NCBI RefSeq assembly: GCF_014905175.1
Contig: NC_057790.1
Location: 6,820,001-6,884,000, forward strand
DNA: 64,000 nt
DNA from: Aphidius gifuensis
Lineage: Eukaryota > Arthropoda > Insecta > Hymenoptera > Braconidae
Direction of reading: 5' to 3'
Shown here: positions 48,100 to 57,833 of the stretch, in pieces
How the letters are laid out: the number at the start of each line of letters is the position of its first letter
Numbering within the stretch: the stretch's first letter is position 1
Notes under the pieces: generated by a model
What the model was told of the DNA's origin: nothing
What the model saw: the letters and a program-made list of their open reading frames with translations, nothing else
Databases searched by the model: none
Program-made: the position numbers and the translations under genes

Positions 48100-51000
48100 T
48101 TATGGATTATTGTATGAATTACTAATTAAAACTGCTGTTAATCCACTACTTTCCAAAACATTTAGAAAATCTGTCAACTCCGATTTATGTAAGTTATCTG
48201 GTAAGTTTTCCCGTACATAACTTTTGTAACTGTTGATCGTATAGGATAAATTCATCGATTTGGCCTGATCTGAAACTAATATTTCTTCATTATCTTTTTG
48301 AAATTCACTAGGAGCATAACCTGCGGAACCAGCATTATCTCCACCAGTTATTTTTTTAAGAATCGGGCGCCCGAGTTTATCGTAGACGTATCCACCGACT
48401 GCAACAGCAGGGATCTTAGAGATCACTATTTCTGGCACTTTCAATAACTTGCCAAAAGTAAACCCAGATTCTTTAATTTTACGGGCTTCGCCTGCCTGAC
48501 CAACTGTCCCCATACTTCCCTTATTGGTATAAATATTGATTGGCGTTGTATTAGTAGAGAAAAACAAGACTTTTCCTGGGTGACCACCATAACCTCCTAT
48601 TCCCCCACGACCTCCCATGGTATATCCACCATCACCACTATCACCACCATCACCGCCATCACCGCCATCACCGCCATCACCGCCAGATTGTCCTGGTCCT
48701 CCATTACCTCCATTGGCAGATATAGTAAGACCATGAGCATTATTAACGATTCCTGAAATTCCCAAAAAATTTCCACCTGGACTTCCAGGTAATCCTGGTT
48801 TACCTGGTTCTCCATTTGTTCCAATACCAATACCACTTTTAGCCTTTTCTTCTTCATGAGGTTTACCTGGACTGCCATCCAATACTATTTTATGCGATTC
48901 TTGAACGTCCCAAGTTGGTGATATAATAACAAGTTCTTTTATGCTTGAATCATTTAAATCAATGTCAATAAATATTTTTTCTAGTGCAAAAATGTGTATT
49001 ATCTCTATTGGTGTTTTGCAGTTATGTTTTTTTATATCACTCAGTTTTACATATTGTCCTTTAATCACTAATTTATTACGTGAAACAGAATCACAAGTTA
49101 TATTTATATTCGATGTTAATGTTAACTTTAATACTCTATTGAGGATTAGCAACTGAGACTTACTAAGAGTGATATCTGAAAGATCATTTTTATACTCAGG
49201 GTAGCATTTTTTCATGAATTTTTGTGATATGACATCTCCTACTTTTATACTCTCGCTATTCAAAGTTCCAACATTACTCAAAAGGTTATCACATCCTTCA
49301 GTTTCAAGCTGTATATCATACATGGACAATCTTTCGTATAGACCAATTAAAAAGTAATAAAATTGTTTTGAATTATCAAGATATCGAATGACATTATTAA
49401 GACTATCTGCACATCTAAATGATTGAGTCTTTGATTCTCCACTTAGAGCATCAAGAAATTTCAAATAAACTCCATCTGTTACAGTATTTGATAAAATTTT
49501 GTTTGTAGAAATTATATCTTTATCAGTGATTTTTAGTTTGTAAATATTATCTGAAATTATTTTTATACATACATCTGTTTCTTTTGTGTTATTTGCTGTT
49601 TTTTGGGTCTCTAATAATTTTTCATATGTCGACTCTACATCATTAATCAATTTTTTGATATCGTAAAATGCTTCTTCTTTACGAGAAAAATGTTTTTCAA
49701 TTTTTTTTCCAATAGCATTAATATTATTTTCTATCTTTTTCTTCAGTTGATATTCTATATCAGTAATTGTATTTTTAATACGGTTTTTTGATTCATTTAA
49801 ATCTTTTATGATACTATGAAACGCAAGCGTCGATATAAGAAGACCAGAACTATTAGAATCACTGACATGAGCTAAAAATTCTAAATATTGTCCTTGATCT
49901 GAGATGACTGAAACTTTCTTTTGAAGAGTATTTAAATTTAAAAAATTAAGAGTGTTAACGACCTTTATCGATAACTCATCTGCACTTTTTACATTTTTGA
50001 TTTCTTCTATAAAATTTATAATTCGATTATATCCTGTATCAAATTTGGTTAGAAACGATTTAGCTTCGATAACATTCGCATCGATTGTTAGCATACTATT
50101 AGTGAATAAACTTATTTTATCGAGCATTTGTTGTACCAAAATTCTATAATAATCTTTAACTGAATTTGCTATGTCATTGATACTATTTTCTATCTTTTTC
50201 TCCAGTTGATATTCTACATTAGTAATGTTTTTATGAATACGATTTTTTAATTCACCAAATTCTATTATGATACTATGAAACGCAAGCGTCGATATAACAA
50301 GACCAGAACTATCAGTATTACTGACACTGACATGAGCTAAAAATTCTAAATATCGTCCTTGATCTGAGATGATTGAAACTTCGTTCTGAAGTGTATTTAG
50401 ATTTAAAAAATTAAGACTATTACCGATTTTTATTGATAATTCATCTGCACTTTTTACATTTTTGATTTCTTCTATAAAATTTACAATTCGATTATATCCT
50501 GTATTAAATTCAGTTAGAAACGATTTAGCTTCAATAACGTTTGCGTCGATTTTTTGCATACTACTTGAAAATAAATTGATTTTATCGACCATTTTTTGTA
50601 CCGAAATTTTATAATATTCTTTAACTGAATTTGCAATGTCATTGATACTATTATCTATCTTTTTTTCCAGTTGATATTCTGTATCAGTAATGGTTTTATG
50701 AATAAGATTTTTTAATTCACCTAAATCTATTATGATCCTATGAAACGGAAGCTTCGATGTAAGAAGATCAAAACGAGTTGAGTTAGTAACACTAACAATA
50801 GCTAAAAATTCTAAATATCGTCCTTGATTTGAGATGATTGAAACTTTGTTTTGAAGTGTGTTTAGATTTAAAAAATTAAGAGTGTTATTGATCTTTATCG
50901 ATAATTCATCTGCATTTTTAACATTTTTTATTTCTTCTGTAAGATTTATTATATTATTATATCCTGTATTCACGTTGATTGAAAATGACTGGGCTTCAAT

Positions 51001-53745
51001 AACATCGGCATCGATTGTTTGCATACTATTTTGAAATGAATTTATTTTATTGAGCATTTTTTGTACCGAAATTCTATAATATTCTTCAACTGAATTTTCT
51101 ATGTCAGCAATACAAGATGAAATATTTTTATTAATTTTTTGTATTAAATCGAAAACATAAATTTGTGAGTCTGCTGATATAGTATAACTAAAATCATCTT
51201 TATTATCATGTTCAATAAATTTTAGGTTTTTGTGTAAAAGGTTTTCTAGAGACTTTTTATTATCTTGAAAGATTGTCATATTACTCAAAAGTCCAGCTTC
51301 TTTTGGCTTTTTAAAAAAACCAATTCTCGGATACACTTGATCTTCTCCTACATTATTTGTTGTTAATAAAGCATTTATAAATTGAATCATATTGTTGTCC
51401 AGTAAACTTTTATCTAGCTTTGCAATAAGTTCTTCTTTAACATCTTCTAAGTAAGTACTAATAGTGTTAATAACTTCATCATCTAATTCATAATGAGAAA
51501 CTTTTGATGCAATAATGCAAATACTGTCTTGAAATTTAGTTATATTTTTAATCATACTAGCTGCATGTTTAGCTAATCGCATAAAATCTGTTTTGTCGTA
51601 ACCCTTCTGAACGGAAGAATAATTAACAACAAAAATAAACTTAATTTTTTTAACGAAATCTGTTATTTTTTTGATAAAATAAGTTCCGGCTATATCATGC
51701 TTAGCATCTCGAGTATCACTAAAGCCAGGACAATCATAAAACGATGTGTTTGTTTTGTCATCTAATACAAGATCAGGTACTTCAGTGTGTGATTTAATGC
51801 TGTCATTCCCGATTTTGCCATTGTTATCTATTATGATATATTTACCAGTCGTTGCATTAGTTTTTGGGTTCAATACGGCTTGTGATGATAGATTATGACC
51901 AGCCAAAAATTGAACGAAAGTACTTTTTCCAGCGCCTGTATTGCCCAGTACTAGTACTACGTTTGAATCATTAGCATATTTAATTTGTCTTTCACCTTTT
52001 TCAAGATGATCCAAAATAGTTTGTACTGTATCAACGGTGTTATTATTATTTATGTTTTCACGAGGAAGATCGACATGTAAATCATTCATACCACGACGTC
52101 TTCGATAATGATGTTTCTTCAAATATGTATCATTTCGTGTCTGTTAAAAAAAAAAAAAAACAAAAAAATTTTTCTATTATGCCTTGGTTTTGATATTGTT
52201 ATAAAAAAATTTTGATATTTTATTTTCAAATAAATGTTTTGACAAATTGAATAAAATTTTTTTTGACACTCTGTTTGTAAAAGACGCTATTACGCACTAT
52301 ATTGGCGCAAAATGGCGTCTATATTACAAACCTCGTGTCAAAAAGTATTGTATATAACTCGTACGTGAAGAAGGTGATTCTCCACGACTTTGAAAGTGTC
52401 ATACTCGTCACCAGGTCGTTTTCGACTCGCCTTCAGCTCGTACTCAACTCCTGGTGACTCGTATTGACACCTTCAAAATCGTACAAGAGTCATCTACTTC
52501 ACGTACTAGTTATATAATATACTTTTTTTTAATTTTTTTATAAATGGGAGATTCCACTAATTCAAGTACCACTTTCAGGCTTGCATTTTTGCGAATAAAT
52601 TTTATTATTTTTTTTTTTTAACTGATAGTCGACATCAAAGAACACACACTCCAATTTAAAAATAGTTTTAACATTTTGAAAAATAGCGCGCTCGCCAAAA
52701 ATTGCATTTTTATGGGAAAACTCAATTTTTTAGTTATTCATATAGGTCTGTTTTTTCTGGAAATTTTTTTTTTCGAAAAGCTGAGCCTTCCCACTATAAA
52801 AAATATAGAATACAAAAATTCGTTAAGTTAACGCATAATGCTGCAATTAATTAATGAAAAAAAAAATATACCTATATATAATTGTAAAAATTTTCCCGAA
52901 ATAGTGGTTTAAATTCTAGAGGGAAAAATCTGAAAAAATTTGAGAGTGTGTTCTTTGATAACGACTATCAGTTAAAAAAAAGTAAAATTCATTCGCAATT
53001 TCGCAAACATACAAGCCCAAAAGTGGTACTCGCATTGGTGAAATCTCTCAAATACATATTATTGTTTAATTGTGCTTTAAATAAAAACAACAAGTTTAAA
53101 TAATATTAGTGATGCCGCGAGACGAGACGAGACGAGAGTGTACTCTCTCTCGTCTCGTGTCGACTTTAAAAGATCGTCTCTCGTCTCGAGTTCTCTCGTC
53201 TATCGCGGCATCACTAAATAATATAAATTATCATCGAGTTCATATATTGTACACAGTAAAAAATATTTGGTAAAATTAACAAATTCAGTTTGTTAATTTA
53301 GGTCCACCAACAAAACGTTTGTTAAATTAACAAACAAAAATTAAACAAATGGCTGAAGTCTACAAATTACAAACGAATTACCAACTTTTTTTTACTGTGT
53401 ATTTCACATAAAAATAAAGTAATAATAATTAATACATATAATAAATACATTAAAATTTTCAAGTCTTAAGACTTTACTTACAAATTAAAAAAATAGCAAA
53501 AAAAAAAAATGAAATAGAATGGATTTATTTGTATGCAAACTCACTTGTTTCTCAGCAAGATGACCATCTTTATCAATATGTATTTGTACAGCGTAGTTTG
53601 ATGTGGTTGGCTTTAAAGTTAATTGATCGTGTTTATCAGTTGTTACGTTTTGATGAAAATATTTGTCACCTGCACTGTTCCAGTTATTATCTGCGTTTGT
53701 AACCGCATTAACAATTATTAACAGAAAGCAAAAATTAATAATCAT
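48100..53745 (-). CDS. Giant secreted P-loop GTPase-like protein 2 (C-terminally shortened)
   Basis: Predicted 1413 residues: exon 1 53745-53545 (67 codons) and exon 2 52140-48100, phase 0. Signal peptide MIINFCFLLIIVNAVT; then the same HLAEKQ junction, YRRRRG site, P-loop GNTGAGKST and DCPGFSDTR as gene 1. It has three helical repeats instead of two (about 51125-49690). After a conserved IDIDLNDSSIKELVIISPTW segment comes a collagen-like and Gly-Asp-rich stretch (about residues 1155-1260: GEPGKPGLPGSPGG, then GGDGG iterations) that gene 1 has mostly lost. Soon after SNSYNNP a stop (48100-48102) falls at a deletion junction: the next in-frame bases encode KYYKVADIS, the extreme C-terminus of gene 1. 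About 700 residues, including the Gly/Ala hydrophobic segment, are missing. It may be a functional short form or an early pseudogene; the reading frame is otherwise clean. Confidence 0.72.
48560..48870 (-). repeat. Collagen-like and Gly-Gly-Asp coding repeat in GTPase-like gene 2
   Basis: Encodes Gly-X-Y triplets followed by GGDGG units; on the plus strand this shows as tandem CCATCACCG repeats (about 48640-48690). In-frame length variation is expected. In gene 1 the matching place keeps only traces such as SGGDSG. Confidence 0.75.
49690..51125 (-). repeat. Three intragenic repeats of about 480 bp in GTPase-like gene 2
   Basis: Units at about 51125-50640, 50639-50160 and 50159-49690 encode the same about 158-residue module as in gene 1. 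The middle unit is very close in DNA to the first unit of gene 1, and the last unit to the last unit of gene 1. The difference in copy number therefore reflects unequal exchange within the array. Confidence 0.8.
52259..52530. mobile_element. Two adjacent fold-back elements in the intron of GTPase-like gene 2
   Basis: The first (about 52259-52342) pairs TTTGACACTCTGTTTGTAA with GTAATATAGACGC-side sequence ending CGTGTCAAAA. The second (about 52336-52530) has arms of about 65-75 bp: TATATAACTCGTACGTGAAG pairs with CTTCACGTACTAGTTATATA. Both would form near-complete hairpins. Neither encodes protein. Confidence 0.65.
52546..53050. mobile_element. Long-TIR MITE in the intron of GTPase-like gene 2
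   Basis: A 505-bp element with inverted repeats of about 105 bp. The left arm holds AGATTCCACTAATTCAAGTACCACTTT and TGATAGTCGACATCAAAGAAC. The right arm holds the inverse, GTTCTTTGATAACGACTATCA and AAAGTGGTACTCGCATTGGTGAAATCTC. No reading frame of note. Confidence 0.7.
53107..53216. mobile_element. Complete hAT-type MITE with GAGACG content
   Basis: 110 bp with perfect terminal repeats TAGTGATGCCGCGA / TCGCGGCATCACTA and an exact 8-bp target duplication AATAATAT on both sides (53099-53106, 53217-53224), the hAT signature. The inside is GACGAGACGAGACGAGAG and its inverse. Confidence 0.85.
53250..53401. mobile_element. Short ACACAGTAAAAAA MITE
   Basis: Termini TACACAGTAAAAAA and TTTTTTTACTGTGTA bound about 150 bp, with inner inverted words around TTTGTTAATTTA/TAAATTAACAAA. 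Non-coding, located in the intron of GTPase-like gene 2 just downstream of exon 1. Confidence 0.55.
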
Positions 53746-53950
53746 TATGAATATTGAACGTGTATATTTGTCAAGCGTCAGGAGCACTGGTTTTTTTTTT
53801 TTTTTTTCGTCTTGTTTTTAGTGTAAACAGCTTCAACAGCTGAATGATGAATGTGGCATAGAACAGACCCCATGAATATATACTCAAATTATTTCATCAT
53901 CCTCAATCGTGATTGTATGACCCATGAACTAAAGCGGGAATTCCCCAAAT
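53746..53950 (-). promoter_or_regulatory. Promoter of GTPase-like gene 2 with kappaB-like site
   Basis: Homologous to the gene 1 promoter over about 180 bp (GTAAACAGCTTCAACAGC, AATGTGGCATA, CCTCAATCGTGATTGTATGA). GGGAATTCCC at 53936-53945 lies about 191 bp upstream of the start. Differences between the copies are spread around the site but not in it. Confidence 0.6.
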
Positions 53951-54059
53951 GTAATCACGGTAAAAACCAAAATCATTTAGTTTAAAGAAACTTATATATC
54001 TTTTTTTTTTTTTTATCGAAAATATGTATACATATATATTTTATCACTTCTTGATAATT

Positions 54060-55150
54060 AAAAAATTAAAAATTACAGGATAAAAATATTTCTATCAGGA
54101 CTTGTTGTTGATATTGTAATAAAGAAATCTTAATATTTTTTTTTTGAAATAAATGTTCCGATAAATTGAATAAAATTTTCTTGACATTTTATATATTTAT
54201 TTATTATATTTATTTCAATATATTTTTGCGATTGTCATTTGAATATGAAAAAAAATATATAAATTATTATTAGTATTACATTTTATTAAGCAACGTTAAA
54301 TAAATTTATAAGTAATAATTTTTTTTTTTAATTTATTTATGTTTTTTTATTTATTACTAATTGAATCATTAGTGATAAAAGCTAATCAGAAAATTTTATT
54401 GTCATACATCAATTCATATTTTTTCCTTAGGTGTTTCATTTTGCCTCACTGTTTCTTATATTTGTCAAGATTCACAATCGCTGGTTTTTTTTTCGACTTA
54501 TTTTTTAGGTAAACAGCTTCAACAGCTAAATGATATGAATGTGGCATAACAACAAAACCCATTTAAGGAGGTTATGCACAAATTCATTCGTTGGTGCTTC
54601 TGACGTCACAGACAAAACTGAAATCTGGCTACACTGTAAAAAAATAAAGTGAAAAGCGCCTGCGCTCCGTATATAATATATGGGATTGCGGGTATGTGTG
54701 TGTGTTTGAACATGCCATACGTCGCCACATCTTATTTTTGTAAAGTTTATAATTAATTTCTCATTAATTGACCGATTAACATATGAAAATTTTTCGCGCA
54801 ATTAATAAAACTCGGTTTCTAGTATATGTGTGATTTTTTTCAAGACTTTTTCATCGCATTTTTTCTGTCCGAAAAAAATGGTTGAAATCTCCATAAGAGC
54901 CAATGTTAAATATTATTTTCAATAATTAATTACAAAAAATTTAATCGATCAACATAAGAAAATAATTATACCGTTGTATTCAGAATGAAAAGATCTACTT
55001 GTGTACAAAATTTCAGAACATTCTCATTATATTTAAAAAAAAAGAGTAATTTCTGCATAACCTCCTTAAATTATTTCATCATCGTCAATCGTGATTGTAT
55101 GACCCATTATCTAAAGCGGGAATTCCCTAAATGTAATCGCCATGTAAACC
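54060..55150 (-). pseudogene. Relic of a third giant GTPase-like gene (promoter and intron pieces)
   Basis: 54445-54562 plus 55070-55150 reconstruct, around an inserted TTAA element, a third copy of the promoter, including GGGAATTCCC at 55118-55127. 54060-54190 matches the intron sequence just before exon 2 of gene 2 (52160-52270: TTGATATTGT, AAATAAATGTT, AAATTGAATAAAATTTT). Exon 1 and the whole of exon 2 are missing. Confidence 0.6.
54563..55069. mobile_element. TTAA-flanked non-autonomous element (piggyBac-like), copy 2
   Basis: TTAA at 54563-54566 and 55066-55069, inverted repeats GGAGGTTATGCA / TGCATAACCTCC, and an inside about 90% like 27232-27750. It splits the relic third promoter: the words on either side (GTGGCATAAC...ACCCAT and ATTATTTCATC) are continuous in the other two promoter copies. 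No coding capacity. Confidence 0.8.
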
Positions 55151-55199
55151 GATAACTTTTAGATAAGACTGACATATGTGACATATCATTTATTTTTTT

Positions 55200-56359
55200 T
55201 ATCAACAAGACAACGAAGGCACGCATCGCGCGCTTGTTTTGTTGTATTTCGTTTCTTTTTTTCTATGAGTAATTATTTATAGATTTATAATAATTTAATT
55301 TAATTAATATTCATCAATATCTACAAATGAGTATAATTCTTAAAAGAATTAATCTGGCTTTGAACAATCTTTAATTTTTACTAAATATTTAAAATTAATA
55401 AATATTTTTTACAATAGTTATTCATTAATGCACAATTTTTTACATTTATTGACTAAGGTATTTTTAATTTATCGAGAGACATGGTAGTGCCTCGTGTCAA
55501 GTATATGAGAAAAAAAATATAATCATACCGAAAAAATAAAAAAATAAAAGAAAGAGAAAACACTACCGAGTCTATACATCAAATAGAGGTAACCTTATCC
55601 CTTGATAATTTTTAAAAATTTATTTAAAATATGATGATGAGTCATTGATGACGATAAAAATAAATGATTTTTATAATTTAAAATTCTATTGTATCAAGCT
55701 TTGTTATAAAAAAAAAAACCAAATGGTACCTGGTTTTTCCCAACTAAGATTTCAGTATTCAAGACATATATTTTACATCAGGTGGGGTCAAGTTTAAAAT
55801 TTTTTAAACATCATTATTAATCATTGTGTAATGTGAGAACCAATCAAATGTCTCAAAGAGAGGCCTCATTCTCTTTTTTATAGTAGGAAAAAAAAATATA
55901 AATACTTGTTGATAATTAACAAATAAAAATTTATATAATTTAAAAAACACTTGAAACATAAATATGTAACTAAAAAAATTGAGTTTTTTATTTTTTTTAT
56001 TTGTCAATCATTTAATTTGTATTTGTATAAATAATTTCTATGTATAGAATAAATCTCATTTGATATTAACAACAACCTTGACATTGTATAAATTCTTGCA
56101 AATTAATAAACTTGTTGAAATTAAATTAAAAAAACAAGTACGACACTTTGTACAAAGAAAATATATTAATCTTTGTGTATATCTATAGAAAATGATTATT
56201 CAATTGTCCTATATACTATCTAGTTCTGGGTTAATCATATAAATTTTCATCTCAATTTTACAATCTTCATATATGTATTAACATTGAAGTGTAAATCGTA
56301 GTATATATAAGAGATATGCAAGACTTTAAAAAGTGTTATTCGTTTTTTAAATAAGTTAC
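55200..56359. other. AT-rich spacer before VgN-4
   Basis: No gene or element recognised until the TATATAAG box at 56304-56311, 49 bp before the VgN-4 start. Confidence 0.35.
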
Positions 56360-57501
56360 ATGATGAGTGCTCTGAGTTTGATACCATTTGTAAGTAAGTA
56401 TAAAACAAAATTAATAAACAAATAAATAAATCCTTCAAGCGTAATTGAACAAGAATTTATTGAATTCATAAATTTATTTTAACATTTATACAGTTGGACT
56501 AGTTGGTTATGATTCTTGTCTAAAATCAACTCCAGATCTGTGGAAGTATGGTCCAGAATATAATTTCAAGGTTGAATGTAATGCATCATTAACCAACACC
56601 GCTTACAACGAGATATCAATTACAAATGTAACACTTGACTTAATATGTCGTCCATTCTATTCAACAAGTGTTGTATCATCAGGTTCTGATGCTCTTCAAT
56701 GTAAAATATCAAATGCACAAATGAATAATTACAATTTTGATATTAAAAATATAAAAAAACATGATAATCATTCTTTACCATTTGAAATAAATAATCAAAC
56801 ATTTGAAATTATTTATACAAATAATGGTATCAAAAATATCAATATACAATTACCAGTGTCACCATGGAGAATGAATATTTATCGTACAATTGCTAGTTAT
56901 TTAAATTATGGATACAATGATTTTGTTAAAAATGTTGAAACAACATATAACATAACAAAACTTGAAAATTCAACACTCGGTGAGTGCCAAGCAAATATGA
57001 GTGTTACAAAATATCCAAATTATGAATTTACTGGTGTTAAAATGAACAGTCCATGTGATAAACTTAAATTAGAAACAATTGCATATAAAGATAAATATCC
57101 AGTTGTTGAATTTCATAAAAATAGAATATTAAATAATTGTACGAAAAAAACACCATATTTTTTTGGTGGTGATGATGATACGATAAATAAACCATCTCGT
57201 TATTTTACAAACAATGTAAGTTGATTTATTTGTAAATTAAAAAACTGTTTTAATGATAATTATAATTTTTTTACAGACAAATTCATATGTTGTTTATGTA
57301 ACAGCACCATTGAGTTTTGAATCACAAACAATAAATAATGGTATTTTAACGTTATTTAATAAAAGTGCACCAGTTTATGAATCAACAAGTATTAGATTAG
57401 TCGAAATAAAACCAGCGAAAAGTGAATTTAAACGTATTGAATCACCGGGGATAACAAATATTCATTCACACTCTGAAATAATAATACCTGCTGGTGTTTA
57501 A
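56360..57501 (+). CDS. Secreted vitellogenin N-sheet-only protein (VgN-4)
   Basis: Predicted 326 residues from exons 56360-56393, 56494-57215 and 57277-57501. Signal peptide MMSALSLIPFVIGLVG. This is the clearest family member: LWKYGPEYNFKVECNAS opening, LDLICRP, LPFEINNQTFEIIYTNNGIK, WRMNIYRTIASYLNYG helix, ENSTLGECQANMSV, CDKLKLETI, NNCTKKTPYFFGG, then exon 3 strands with SIRLVEIKPAKSEFKRIESP. Order and spacing follow the vitellogenin N-sheet, including Cys pairs expected to form its disulfides. The protein ends where the N-sheet ends. It lies 22 kb from VgN-1 to -3, on the far side of the giant GTPase block, and is followed at about 330 bp by the broken VgN-5. Confidence 0.87.
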
Positions 57502-57833
57502 AATAAATGAAAATTAATTTAGAAAAATAAAATCATTTACTTTTTTGTTTTAAATATTATTTACAAAAGAAAAATTATATATATGATAAATGATATAATA
57601 AAAAGAAACTATTATAAATACAATGCGTCACGTTGAATTTATGTATGAATAGTCATTATTCAATTTATATCGCACAAGTTTCATCATTATATGTATTTTA
57701 AATCGAGCAATTTGTACATCCGAAGGGAAGTGTTTGAGAGGTATATAAACGAGATGACAAGGTGTAGAACTTGTTATTTGAATGTAAAGCATACATACTG
57801 AGTTTTTTGTTTTTTTTTTATTTAAATATTAAA

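Noticed and set aside
48630..48700. Tandem CCATCACCG units as a CRISPR-like or satellite array
   Set aside because: They are in-frame GGD codons of the giant GTPase-like gene 2; no spacer-repeat pattern.
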